Assembly (NCBI RefSeq): GCF_009696685.2
Contig: NZ_CP102355.1
Span: 1,269,001-1,333,000 of the forward strand
DNA length: 64,000 nucleotides
Direction: 5' to 3'
Source of the DNA: Paracoccus sp. SMMA_5_TC
GTDB taxonomy: Bacteria > Pseudomonadota > Alphaproteobacteria > Rhodobacterales > Rhodobacteraceae
Of the stretch, positions 46,101 through 55,069 are shown piece after piece (the stretch's first letter is position 1; each line of letters begins with the position of its first letter). The position numbers and the translations under genes are program-made. A model generated the notes under the pieces. That model did no database searches. It saw only the letters and a list, made by a program, of their open reading frames with translations, and had not been told where the DNA came from.

Positions 46101-49100
46101 CGAATCCGACCGCGAAGGCTACGAGATGCTTCTGGCCGCGCTGGCCGCGCAGGACATGGTGCCGCAGCGCATCCTGCATCTGTGGTCGGTGACGCGTGGC
46201 GCGCGCTTCCGTCCCGGCTCCAGCCTGCTCAACGACCGGCTAGAGCGCGGGTTTTTCGGCCTGCTGCACCTGGCCCAGGCGCTGGGCGCGGAACTGCCCG
46301 ATACAAGGGTCGAGCTGATCGCGGTCTGCAACGACGCGCTGCGCGTGGCGGACGAGCCGGCGCCGGCGCCGGAAAAGGCCACCGCGGCCGGTCCGATCCG
46401 GGTAATACCCCGCGAGATGCCGCAGATCGGCGCGCGTCTGGTCGATGTGCGCCTGCCGGCCAAGGGTGGCGTCGACAGCCTGGCCGCCCAGCTTCTGGAA
46501 GAGGCGCTGGCGCCCACCGCCGCCCCGATTGCCGCCTGGCGCGACGGTCGTCGCTTCGAGCAGGGACTTGAACGTATTGCCTTGCAGGATGATGGTCTGG
46601 CCGGGGTGCCGCAGGACGCCATCTGCCTGATTACCGGCGGCTTTGGCGGCATCGGTCAGGCGATCGCCCGTGAACTGGCCGGGCGCGGCAGGGCGCGGCT
46701 GGCGCTGACCACGCGCGGGCGGGTGGATACGCCCGCCATCGCCGCGTCGCTGCGGGCCTTGCAGCAACTGGGGGCCGAGGTTCTGGCCATCCGCGCCGAT
46801 GTCACCAGCCCCGAGGACATGGCCCGGGCGGTGGCCGAAACCCGTGCCCGCTTTGGCGGGCTGGATGTAGTCATGCATGCCGCCGGCGTCATTCGCGACG
46901 GGCTGATCGCCGCCAAGACCGATGAAGAGGCGTGGGATGTGCTGGCACCCAAGCTGCTGGGCACACGGGCGCTGATCGAGGCGCTGTCCGAACAGCCGCC
47001 GCAACTGACTGTGCTGTTTGCCTCGACCTCGTCGGTGATCGCGCCGGCGGGGCAGGCCGATTACGTGGCCGCCAACGAATATCTGAACGCGGTGGCCCGT
47101 TCGGCGCCGGCGGCGCTGGGGCGCGTGTTGGCGGTCAATTGGGGGGTCTGGGCCGATACCGGCATGGCCGCGCGCGCCATGGGGCTGGACACCGCCGCGG
47201 CACTGGCAGTGCCGCAGGGGCGGCCGCTGCTGGAGGCCAGCCTGCCGGTGCCGGGTGGGCGCGAGTTCCGCAGCACCCTGCGGATCGAGGACTGGATCAT
47301 CGGCGGCCATCGCACCGCGGCCGGCCAGGCGCTGATGCCCGGGACCGGCTGGATCGAACTGGTGACCGAGGCGGCGCTGGAATCCGGCCTGACCCTGCCC
47401 TTGGTGATCCGCGATCTGGAATTCCGCCGCCCGGTGCTGGTGGCCGACAAGGTGCTGGTGACCACCCGCGTCACTCCTGAAGGCGATGCCATGCGCATCG
47501 ACATCCTCGACGACCCGCAGGGCGAGGCGAATGTCACCGCGCTGGTCGCTGCCCTGCACGAACCTGCGCCCCTGCCGCTGCCTGCGGGCAAGGACTGGGA
47601 CCGGGACGGGCAGGGGGCCGCCTTGCCGTCGGCGCAGGAAGGTCAGATGAACTTCGGCCCGCGCTGGCAGGTGCTGCGCCGCTATTGCCTGTCGGGCGGC
47701 GAAGGTGTGGCCGAACTGGCGCTGGCGCCCGAATTCGCCGCCGAAGCGGGCGAATGGCTGGTGCATCCGGCGCTGATGGACATTGCCACCGGCTGGGCCA
47801 TGGCGCTGATCCGCGGTTGGGGCCCGGATCACCTGTGGGTGCCGATGGGCTATCGTGCCATCCGGCTTTTCGCACCCTTGCCCGCGCAGGTTACCAGCCG
47901 CATCCGCAACGCCGGCGACAACAGCGACGCGCAGGGGTTGGCGCAATTCGACATCACCCTGGCCGGGCCGGACGGGGCGGTGGTCGCCGAAATCCGCGGG
48001 TTCGCCCTGCGCAAGCTGACGGGCGCCATGTCGGCGCAGCCGCCGCGCAGTCGCCCCGCGCGCAGCCTGTCGCCCGCGGAACGGCGTTTGCAGCACAACA
48101 TCAGCCAGGGCATTCCTGCCGCCATCGGGCCGGCGATGCTCAGCCGGGCGATTTCGACCGGGTTGGGCCAGGTCTATGTCTCGTCGCTGGATCTGCCGGC
48201 GCTGATCGCCGAGGCCGGCGTGGCCGAACAGGCCGCCCCCGGCGAGGGCGGGTTCGAGCGGCCCGACCTTGACAGCGATTTCGTCGCCCCCGCGCCCGGC
48301 ATCCAGAGCGAACTGGCGGCGATCTGGTCGGATCTGCTGGGCATCGCGCAGGTCGGCGCGCAGGACAGTTTCTTTGACCTGGGCGGTCATTCGCTGATCG
48401 CGGTGCGCATGTTCGGCCAGCTGCGCAAGCGGTTCGAGGTTGATCTGCCGATCTCGACCCTGTTCGAGGCGCCGACCATCGCCGCCCTGGCCACCCTGAT
48501 CGAGGAACGGACCGGCCCGCGCGAGATCGTTTCGCCCGACAATGTTGCGCGGCTGCCGCTGTCGCAAAAGCCGCGGTTCCGCTTTGTGGTGGACATGGGC
48601 GGGCGCGGGCCGGGCACGCCGTTCTTCATCGTGGCCGGCATGTTCGGCAATATCATGAACCTGCGGCAACTGGCGCAACGGGTGGGCGCGGACAGGCGCT
48701 TCTATGGCTTGCAGGCCCGCGGCCTGCTGGGTGACGACGAGCCGCATCAGGATTTCACCGAGGCCGCGCGCGATTACATCCAGGAAATCCGTCAGGTGCA
48801 GCCGCATGGCCCCTATCTGCTGGGCGGGTTTTCCGGCGGCGGTTTGACCGCCTATGAAATGGCCCGTCAGCTGCGGGCTGCGGGCGAACAGGTGGCAATG
48901 CTCGTGATGCTGGACACGCCCTTGCCGCTGCGCGAAACCGTCAGCCGCAAGGATCGGCTGGCCATCCGCCTGGGTGAACTGCGCGAAGGCGGGCCGGCGT
49001 TCGTCTGGAAATGGCTGCGCGACCGCGTGGCCTATGAATTCCAGCGCCGCAGCAAGGCCCGCGCCGTCGAGGCGGAAGTCGCCGCCGAGGCCAGCGGGGC

Positions 49101-49431
49101 CTTCCACGATCTTGCGATCGAGGCTGCTTTCCTGGCGGCGCTGCCCAAGATGGAACTGTCAGTCTGGGACGGGCCGGTCGCACTGTTTCGCCCACCGCTG
49201 GATCGCCGCTGGAAGGTGACGGGGGGGCGCTGGATCAATTCCGGCCGCGATTACGTGATCGAGGACAACGGCTGGGGTGTCTGGATGCCGCAGTTGCGGG
49301 TGATCGAGGTGCCTGGGGACCACGATTCCATGGTGCTCGAGCCGAATGTGCGGCGTATGGCCAGCATCCTGCGCGAAATTCTTACCCAGGCCGACAGCCC
49401 CGACCCGGCCAGCATCAAGGCGGCCGAGTGA
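43147..49431 (+). CDS. Type I polyketide synthase, KS-AT-KR-DH-ACP-TE
   Basis: A 2094-residue single-module synthase. KS at about 10-440: C184 (TACSTS), H320 (CHGTGT), H362 (IGHLDTA). AT at about 535-860: S634 in GHSMGE, with IAAHS at 731-735 where malonyl enzymes have HAFH, so the extender is uncertain but probably malonyl. KR at about 1150-1345: GGFGGIG at 1164-1170, S in ASTSS near 1294, Y1306, N1310. DH-like hotdog at about 1370-1625: H1388 and D1545. ACP at about 1715-1790: S1749 in GGHSL. TE at about 1820-2075: S1896 in GFSGGG, D1923, H2059. KR precedes DH, unlike the common DH-KR order. The stop overlaps the GT2 start. Confidence 0.93.
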   Translation: MAFDQTVVEDSDIAIIGMAAQLPGAAGVAEFWSNLCRGVESIQPVSAAELLARGESRSRLADPNYVPAAAVLDHYDEFDAEFFGLSPKEAAIMDPQHRKFLETCWHALEDAAHVPERFRGNIGVWAGCGMGSYFYWNVCSNRDLVDGVGHFLLRHTGNDKDFLSTRVSHVFDLKGPSVNVQTACSTSLVAIHMACQSLQSGECDMALAGGVTIEMPHGLGYLYKENEILSPDGHCHAFDHRAQGTVFGSGAAVVALRRARDAIADGDHIWAIIKGSAINNDGAAKAGYLAPSVEGQAQAVAEALAMSGLSSDDIGYVECHGTGTALGDPIEVAALNQAYARMSRGSRQGPCHIGSVKTNIGHLDTAAGSAGLIKSALAVHHGRIPPSLGYEKPNPAIDFDGGPFRVNDRLSDWPMPGPRRAGVNSLGVGGTNAHVILQEPPPRPASADSDWPMHIIAVSGRSKAALDANSAALAAWLADHPDTNMADLSHTLIQGRRQFDRRRVLVAESAAQAAALLADPDPRLVFDHQSVGDPAQAVFMLPGGGAQYAGMARGLYQTEPVFREWMDRGLDHMARAHGADLRALWLPEPGAEAEADRRLLQPSLQLPLLMITEYALAQLWISWGVRPAALIGHSMGENTAACIAGVMSFEDCIGLVRLRGLLMDRVPAGGMLSVPLQPDEFAGELADMQLDLAAVNGPSMSVVSGPDAALRDFAAAMAARDVECQRIAISIAAHSRLLDGVLDEFRAYLASIRLMPPQVPIISNRSGQVLTDAEATSPDYWVAHLRGTVRFADGIAHLAQQPGRVFIEVGPGRAMQAMAKANPAVAAHQVITTLRHRDHDTADDSFFMAALARFWACGGQIDWQQIWGDAPRQRLSLPGYVFQRKRYFIDRAAPVASEAAQELARIDAPEQWGWRPAWRLAAPAVEIGRQGPVAGETQTWLVFADDLGLAERVIAGLRGLGQRMAVVEVGDTFADRGEGRFALPVESDREGYEMLLAALAAQDMVPQRILHLWSVTRGARFRPGSSLLNDRLERGFFGLLHLAQALGAELPDTRVELIAVCNDALRVADEPAPAPEKATAAGPIRVIPREMPQIGARLVDVRLPAKGGVDSLAAQLLEEALAPTAAPIAAWRDGRRFEQGLERIALQDDGLAGVPQDAICLITGGFGGIGQAIARELAGRGRARLALTTRGRVDTPAIAASLRALQQLGAEVLAIRADVTSPEDMARAVAETRARFGGLDVVMHAAGVIRDGLIAAKTDEEAWDVLAPKLLGTRALIEALSEQPPQLTVLFASTSSVIAPAGQADYVAANEYLNAVARSAPAALGRVLAVNWGVWADTGMAARAMGLDTAAALAVPQGRPLLEASLPVPGGREFRSTLRIEDWIIGGHRTAAGQALMPGTGWIELVTEAALESGLTLPLVIRDLEFRRPVLVADKVLVTTRVTPEGDAMRIDILDDPQGEANVTALVAALHEPAPLPLPAGKDWDRDGQGAALPSAQEGQMNFGPRWQVLRRYCLSGGEGVAELALAPEFAAEAGEWLVHPALMDIATGWAMALIRGWGPDHLWVPMGYRAIRLFAPLPAQVTSRIRNAGDNSDAQGLAQFDITLAGPDGAVVAEIRGFALRKLTGAMSAQPPRSRPARSLSPAERRLQHNISQGIPAAIGPAMLSRAISTGLGQVYVSSLDLPALIAEAGVAEQAAPGEGGFERPDLDSDFVAPAPGIQSELAAIWSDLLGIAQVGAQDSFFDLGGHSLIAVRMFGQLRKRFEVDLPISTLFEAPTIAALATLIEERTGPREIVSPDNVARLPLSQKPRFRFVVDMGGRGPGTPFFIVAGMFGNIMNLRQLAQRVGADRRFYGLQARGLLGDDEPHQDFTEAARDYIQEIRQVQPHGPYLLGGFSGGGLTAYEMARQLRAAGEQVAMLVMLDTPLPLRETVSRKDRLAIRLGELREGGPAFVWKWLRDRVAYEFQRRSKARAVEAEVAAEASGAFHDLAIEAAFLAALPKMELSVWDGPVALFRPPLDRRWKVTGGRWINSGRDYVIEDNGWGVWMPQLRVIEVPGDHDSMVLEPNVRRMASILREILTQADSPDPASIKAAE

Positions 49432-50420
49432 CCATGACCATGACCGCTCCAAGCGTGCATGTCATCGTGCTGAACTGGCGCACGCCCGGGATGTCCCTTG
49501 AGGCCGCCACTGCCGCCATGCAGGAAATGCAGGGGTTGGACGGCGGCATCACCATTGTCGACAACGATTCGGGCGACGGCTCTTTCGATCAGATGCGGGC
49601 CGAGGTGCGGGCGCGCGGCTGGCCGGATGATCGCGTGGCGGTGGTGCAGTCGGGTTGGAATGGCGGCTATGGTGCCGGCAACAACCACGGCATCCGCCAG
49701 GGGCTGCCAGACGGGCGCCGCGCCGATCTGGTCTATCTGCTGAACTCTGACGCGATTCCGCAACCCGGCTCGATCCGGGCGCTGGTCGATTACCTGGGCG
49801 CGCATCCGCAGGCGGGCATCGCCTGTTCGCGGCTGCGCGGGGTGGATGATGTGCCCCATACCACCGCCTTCCGCTTTCCCACCGCTGCGGGCGAGTTCGA
49901 GCAGACCAGCCGCACCGGCCCGATCACCCGGCTGCTGCGCCGCCGCGTGGTCAGCCTGCCCCAGCCCGTGACATCCGGTCGCGTGGACTGGTCGGCGGGG
50001 GCATCCATGATGATCCGCATGGATGTGCTGGACAACATTGGCCTCTTCGACGAGGGTTTCTTTCTGTACTACGAGGAAACCGACCTGTGCCGTCGGGCCG
50101 CCGCCGCCGGCTGGCAGACCCATTATGTCGTCGAAAGCCTGGTGTTGCACATCGGTTCGGTCAGCACCGGCATGAAGCAATGGCGCCGCCCGCCCGATTA
50201 CTGGTACGATTCGCGACGCCGCTATTTTGAAAAGCATCACGGTCGCTGGGGTGCGCTGGGCGCAACAGCGGCCCATCTGGCCGGCGCCGGGGTATTTTCG
50301 CTGCGCTGCCTGCTGTCAGGGCGGCGGCCGGATACCCCCCCGGGGCATCTGTCCTATCTGCTGCGCCACGCGCTGCGCGCGCAGCCTCGGCCCCAGCATG
50401 TTGAAAAGGGTAAGCCATGA
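49428..50420 (+). CDS. Glycosyltransferase family 2 between PKS and NRPS
   Basis: A 330-residue GT-A enzyme of the rhamnosyltransferase-like group. The nucleotide-sugar pocket is IVDNDSGDGS near 43, the metal motif region VYLLNSDA near 105, and the acceptor/catalytic stretch GLFDEGFFLYYEETDLCRRAAAAGW near 205. The GTG at 49428 overlaps the PKS stop (GTGA) and has AAGGCGG correctly placed; ATG codons at 49434 and 49440 are alternatives. Its stop overlaps the NRPS start by 4 bp. Being locked between two megasynthase genes implies that it glycosylates the PKS-NRPS product or a shared carrier; this is inference. Confidence 0.87.
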   Translation: MTMTMTAPSVHVIVLNWRTPGMSLEAATAAMQEMQGLDGGITIVDNDSGDGSFDQMRAEVRARGWPDDRVAVVQSGWNGGYGAGNNHGIRQGLPDGRRADLVYLLNSDAIPQPGSIRALVDYLGAHPQAGIACSRLRGVDDVPHTTAFRFPTAAGEFEQTSRTGPITRLLRRRVVSLPQPVTSGRVDWSAGASMMIRMDVLDNIGLFDEGFFLYYEETDLCRRAAAAGWQTHYVVESLVLHIGSVSTGMKQWRRPPDYWYDSRRRYFEKHHGRWGALGATAAHLAGAGVFSLRCLLSGRRPDTPPGHLSYLLRHALRAQPRPQHVEKGKP

Positions 50421-53400
50421 CGCAATTTTCGGCGATTCTGGTCGGCAACGAATCCCTGCTGCGCCACGCGGCCGAAACGCTGCTGTCGCGTGGGCATCGA
50501 ATTGTCGCGGTGGTGACGCGCAACCCCGATCTTGGCGCCTGGGCGACCCAGGCCGGGCTGACGGTCGAGGACCAGGACGCAGCCATGCCCGACGATCCGC
50601 CTGCGGCCGACTGGCTGTTCAGCGTCGCGAACCTTTCGATCCTCAGCCCGCAGATGCTGGCGCGGGGGCGGCGCGGCGCCATAAACTTTCATGACGGCCC
50701 GCTGCCGCGGCTGGCGGGGCTGAATGCCCCGGTCTGGGCGATCATCGATCGCCAGCCGCAGCACGGCATCACCTGGCACCTGATTGAGGGCGGCATCGAC
50801 GAAGGCGACATCCTGGCCCAGACCCTGTTCGACCTGCGCCCCGATGACACCGCATTGACGTTGAACGCCCGCTGTTTCGCGCGCGGCGCCGAAAGCTTTG
50901 CCGAGGTGGTGGCACAGCTTGAGGGCAGCGGCCCGCAGCGCCGGCCCCAGGACCTGTCGCAGCGCAGCTATGTGGGCAAAGACAAGCGCCCGCCGGCGGC
51001 AGCTGTGCTGGATTTTACCCGCCCTGCTGCGGAAATCTGCGCACTTGTGCGGGGATTGGATCACGGCGGCTACTGGAACCCGCTGACCGAACCGAAGGTG
51101 CTGCTGGCAGATGGCCAGGTGCTGTCGGTCGTGGCCTCGGCCGGGACCGAGCCGGCGCAGGCGGCACCGGGCACGGTTCTGGCGCATCATGGCGACATCG
51201 CGGTGATCGCCGCCGCCGATGCCGCCATCCGTCTGCAATTCCGCGGGCCATTGCCGCCGGTCGGGGCGGTGATCCCGGTGCTGGCAGCGGATCGCGCGGC
51301 AGAACTGACGGCCCTGGGCAGCCAGGCCGCGCGTCATGATGGTTGGTGGCGCCGGCGGCTGGCGCGGATGACGCCGGCCGTGCTGTCGGGCGAGGGCGCG
51401 GGCGAAAGCCGCCGGCTGACGCTGCTGCCCGGCGCCAGCCCCGAACGGCTGGCAGTTGCGGCGCTGGCCCTGGCGCGGCTGGCTGGCCAGACGGCCTGCG
51501 ATCTGGCCTTGCGCCCGGCAGATCAGCCGCAGGCCCCCGGAATCGTCGCCGACTGGCAACCGCTGGCGGTCGCGCCTGACAGCAAGGACACCCTGGCCGA
51601 TTTCGGCGCGACGCTGATGGCGCAGATCGCGGATCAGGCCCGGCACGGCTTTTTCATGACCGATCTGCTGCATCGCGCGCCCGAGTTGCGCGATGCGGCG
51701 GTGCCGGATCTGGCGATCAGCCTGGATCCACGCGGGACGGTCGCCGGCGCGGCGCTGACGGTCTCCCTGACCGACGAGGCGGCGTTTCTGGACCACGATC
51801 CGGCCCGGGTCAGCCCGGCGCAGGCGCAACGGCTGGCGGGCATCCTGGATGCAGCACTGGCGCTGCCCGCGACAACGGCGCTGGCCGATGTGCCGGTGAT
51901 GGATGCGGCCGAACGCGAGGCGTTGCTGATTGGGCGCAACGCCACGCAGGCCCCGGTGCGCCTGGCCTGCATCCACGAGCTGATCGCCGAAAAGGCCGGC
52001 GAATCCCCCGATACCGTTGCGCTGGCCTTCGAGGATCGCAGCCTGACCCGCGGCCAGCTCGAGCGCGCGGCAAATGCCCTGGCAGCGCGGCTGGTGCAGA
52101 TGGGCGTGGGGCCGGACCGGCCCGTCGGTCTGTTTGCCAAACGCTCGCCCGAACTGGTGATCGGCGCGCTGGCGATCTGGAAGGCAGGGGGCGCCTATGT
52201 GCCGCTGGACCCCGACTATCCGCCGGAACGGATCGCGCTTTATCTGCAGGATTCGGGCGCCGGGGTGGTGTTGGTCCAGGACGGACTGGCCGGGCGGTTG
52301 CCCCCGCATCAGGCGGCCTTGCTGACGATTCCCACCGACCTTCCGCAGGGTCTGATCGCGCCGCCGGTCACTGCCGTGGCGCCGCAGAACCTGGCCTATC
52401 TGATCTATACCTCGGGCTCGACCGGGCGACCCAAGGGGGTGATGGTCGAACATCGAAACGTCGCCAATTTCCTGGTCGGCATGGATGCGGTGATCCCGCA
52501 TCAGCCGGGCGACAGCTGGCTGGCGGTGACCAGCCTGTCCTTTGACATCTCGGTGCTGGAAATCTTCTGGTCGCTGGCGCGCGGGTTGCGGCTGGTGATC
52601 GCGGGCGAGGAATCGCGACTGGCGGTGTCGGGGGCGACAGCGGCCGCGCCGCGGGCCGAGGTGCAGGGGGGGATGCAGTTCAGCCTGTTCTACTGGGGCA
52701 ATGACGACGGACCGGGCCCGCAGAAATATCGCCTGTTGCTGGAGGGCGCGCGCTTTGCCGATCAGAACGGTTTTGTCGCGCTGTGGACGCCCGAGCGTCA
52801 CTTTCACGCCTTTGGCGGCCCCTATCCGAACCCGTCGGTTTCGGGGGCAGCGGTCGCGGCGGTGACGCGCAACATCGCGGTGCGGGCCGGCAGCTGCGTG
52901 CTGCCGCTGCACCACCCCGCGCGGGTGGCCGAGGAATGGGCGGTCATCGACAACCTGACCGGCGGTCGGGCAGGGCTGGCCATCGCCTCGGGCTGGCAGC
53001 CGGATGATTTCGTGCTGCGTCCCGAAAACGCGCCACCCGCGAACAAGACGGCGATGATCGCCGGTATCGACCAGCTGCGCCGCCTGTGGCGCGGCGAGCC
53101 GGTCGAGTTTCCGCGCCATGACGGCACACCCTTTGGCGTGGTGACCCAGCCGCGGCCGGTGCAAAGGGATCTGCCGTTGTGGATGACGGTGGCCGGAAAT
53201 CCCGACACCTGGGTCGAGGCCGGTCGGCTTGGCATGAATGTGCTGACCCATTTGCTGGGCCAGAGCATCGATGTGGTCGGTGCAAGGATCAAGGATTACC
53301 ACGCGGCACTGCGCGCGGCCGGCCACGATCCGGCGGATTTCACCGTGACGCTGATGCTGCACACCTGCCTGGCCGAGGATCGCGAGACCGCGCGCGCCAT

Positions 53401-55069
53401 CGCCCGCGAGCCGATGAAGAACTACCTGCGCAGTGCCGCGGCCCTGGTCAAGCAATATGCCTGGGATTTCCCGGCCTTTCGCAAGCCCGAGGGCATGACC
53501 AATCCCATGGCCATCGACCTGGGCAGCCTGACCGAAGAGGAACTGGACGGCATTCTGGAATTCGCCTTCCTGCGCTATTTCGAGGATTCGGGCCTGTTCG
53601 GATCGCTTCAGGACGGCATCGACCGAATCGAGCAGCTGAAGCGGATCGGCGTCGGCGAAGTCGCCTGCCTGATCGATTACGGCATCGCCCCCGATCAGGT
53701 GATGGCCGGATTCCCCCTGCTTGCCCGGCTGCGGGCCGAGGTAAACCCGGCAGATGCACAGCTGGACCCGCGCGATTTCTCGATCGCGGCGCAGATCCGG
53801 CGCTGGGGGGTGACGCATCTGCAATGCACGCCCAGCATGGCGCGCATCCTGGTGTCGGACCCGCAGGTGGCATCGGCCATGGCGGGGCTGAAATGCCTGC
53901 TGATCGGCGGCGAGGCGCTGCCGCCCGCCTTGCTTGCCGAGATCAAGGCCGTGACCCGGGCGCGCATCCTGAACATGTATGGTCCGACCGAAACCACCAT
54001 CTGGTCGACCGTCGCCGATCTGACCACGGACGGGCAGGTGCATCTGGGCGGGCCGATCGCCAATACCCAGCTTTATGTGCTGGACGCAGACGGCGCACCG
54101 GTTCCGCCGGGAGTGCCCGGCGAATTGTGGATCGGTGGCCATGGGGTGACGCGTGGCTATTGGCAGCGCGACGATTTGACCGCCGCCGCATTTCGCCCCG
54201 ACCCGTTCGTGCCTGCCGAGCGTGCCGCGCCCTGGGGCGCGCGGATCTATCGCACGGGCGATCTGGTGCGCTGGCACGATGACGGCAGGCTGGAATACCT
54301 GGGCCGGGCCGATCATCAGGTCAAGCTGCGCGGTTTCCGCATCGAACTGGGCGAGATCGAGGCGGCGCTGGCCGCGCAGCCCGGCGTGCGCGAGGCGGTA
54401 GCACTGGTGCGCGAGGATGTGCCGGGCGACCGGCGTCTGGTCGGCTATGTTACCGGCGATGCGACATTGTCCGAGGCCGCGCTGCGCGAAGCGCTGGCGG
54501 CCGCACTGCCCGCGCATATGGTGCCCGGTCGTATCCTGCGGCTGGAACGGATGCCCCTGACCCCGAACCGCAAGATCGATCGCAAGCAGCTGCCGATGCC
54601 CGGCGCTCAGCAACCTGCCGCCAGCGCCGCGATGAACGGGGCGGCGGCCGGGCCGGCCATCGAGGCCGCCCCGGCCGCCTCGACCGCTGTCGCGGCCGAG
54701 GATCTGACGGCAGCGGTTCAGGCCCTGTGGGCGGAAACGCTGGGCGTGGCGCAGATCGGAGCCAGGGACAATTTCTTTGCCCTGGGCGGGCATTCGTTGC
54801 TGGCAATTCAATTGCACCGCACCATGCGTGATCGCTTGGCACTGCCGCGGTTGGGAGTGACGGATATCTTCCGTTTTCCCGTGCTTGCCGATTTCGTGCG
54901 CCATGTCGCGGCGCTGGGCCCGGCGGCGGTCCCAGCAGCCAATCAACCGGCTGTTCCCGCGCCGGGAAGTGAACCGCCTGCGACACCGACGATTGTGTCC
55001 TCGTCCGCGACGGGCGACGCCATGGCCCGTCGCCGGGCCTTGCGGGCGCAGCTGCGCGAGGGACGATGA
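50417..55069 (+). CDS. NRPS: formyltransferase / C remnant / A domain with inserted luciferase-like monooxygenase / PCP
   Basis: A 1550-residue hybrid. Residues about 1-190 are a formyltransferase-like domain with N90 and H92 (INFHDG) and D128/D131 in GIDEGD. About 300-500 resembles the C-terminal half of a condensation domain, without an HHxxxDG motif. The adenylation domain begins near 515 (TSGSTGRPKG at 665-674, D710 in FDISVLE). It is interrupted at about 750-1115 by an FMN-dependent luciferase-like monooxygenase (FSLFYWGNDD, TPERHFHAFGGPYPNP), then resumes (NMYGPTETT near 1187, YRTGDLVRW, NRKIDRK). The PCP has S1460 in GGHSLLA. No thioesterase is present. The arrangement matches the MupA/Atu3671-type monooxygenase class as I know it; the substrate is unread. 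Confidence 0.92.
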   Translation: MTQFSAILVGNESLLRHAAETLLSRGHRIVAVVTRNPDLGAWATQAGLTVEDQDAAMPDDPPAADWLFSVANLSILSPQMLARGRRGAINFHDGPLPRLAGLNAPVWAIIDRQPQHGITWHLIEGGIDEGDILAQTLFDLRPDDTALTLNARCFARGAESFAEVVAQLEGSGPQRRPQDLSQRSYVGKDKRPPAAAVLDFTRPAAEICALVRGLDHGGYWNPLTEPKVLLADGQVLSVVASAGTEPAQAAPGTVLAHHGDIAVIAAADAAIRLQFRGPLPPVGAVIPVLAADRAAELTALGSQAARHDGWWRRRLARMTPAVLSGEGAGESRRLTLLPGASPERLAVAALALARLAGQTACDLALRPADQPQAPGIVADWQPLAVAPDSKDTLADFGATLMAQIADQARHGFFMTDLLHRAPELRDAAVPDLAISLDPRGTVAGAALTVSLTDEAAFLDHDPARVSPAQAQRLAGILDAALALPATTALADVPVMDAAEREALLIGRNATQAPVRLACIHELIAEKAGESPDTVALAFEDRSLTRGQLERAANALAARLVQMGVGPDRPVGLFAKRSPELVIGALAIWKAGGAYVPLDPDYPPERIALYLQDSGAGVVLVQDGLAGRLPPHQAALLTIPTDLPQGLIAPPVTAVAPQNLAYLIYTSGSTGRPKGVMVEHRNVANFLVGMDAVIPHQPGDSWLAVTSLSFDISVLEIFWSLARGLRLVIAGEESRLAVSGATAAAPRAEVQGGMQFSLFYWGNDDGPGPQKYRLLLEGARFADQNGFVALWTPERHFHAFGGPYPNPSVSGAAVAAVTRNIAVRAGSCVLPLHHPARVAEEWAVIDNLTGGRAGLAIASGWQPDDFVLRPENAPPANKTAMIAGIDQLRRLWRGEPVEFPRHDGTPFGVVTQPRPVQRDLPLWMTVAGNPDTWVEAGRLGMNVLTHLLGQSIDVVGARIKDYHAALRAAGHDPADFTVTLMLHTCLAEDRETARAIAREPMKNYLRSAAALVKQYAWDFPAFRKPEGMTNPMAIDLGSLTEEELDGILEFAFLRYFEDSGLFGSLQDGIDRIEQLKRIGVGEVACLIDYGIAPDQVMAGFPLLARLRAEVNPADAQLDPRDFSIAAQIRRWGVTHLQCTPSMARILVSDPQVASAMAGLKCLLIGGEALPPALLAEIKAVTRARILNMYGPTETTIWSTVADLTTDGQVHLGGPIANTQLYVLDADGAPVPPGVPGELWIGGHGVTRGYWQRDDLTAAAFRPDPFVPAERAAPWGARIYRTGDLVRWHDDGRLEYLGRADHQVKLRGFRIELGEIEAALAAQPGVREAVALVREDVPGDRRLVGYVTGDATLSEAALREALAAALPAHMVPGRILRLERMPLTPNRKIDRKQLPMPGAQQPAASAAMNGAAAGPAIEAAPAASTAVAAEDLTAAVQALWAETLGVAQIGARDNFFALGGHSLLAIQLHRTMRDRLALPRLGVTDIFRFPVLADFVRHVAALGPAAVPAANQPAVPAPGSEPPATPTIVSSSATGDAMARRRALRAQLREGR

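Noticed and set aside
43123..49107. Two minus-strand frames of 1018 and 955 codons opposite the PKS gene
   Set aside because: Same reason: antisense shadows with Arg/His/Gln-rich composition and no recognisable motif.
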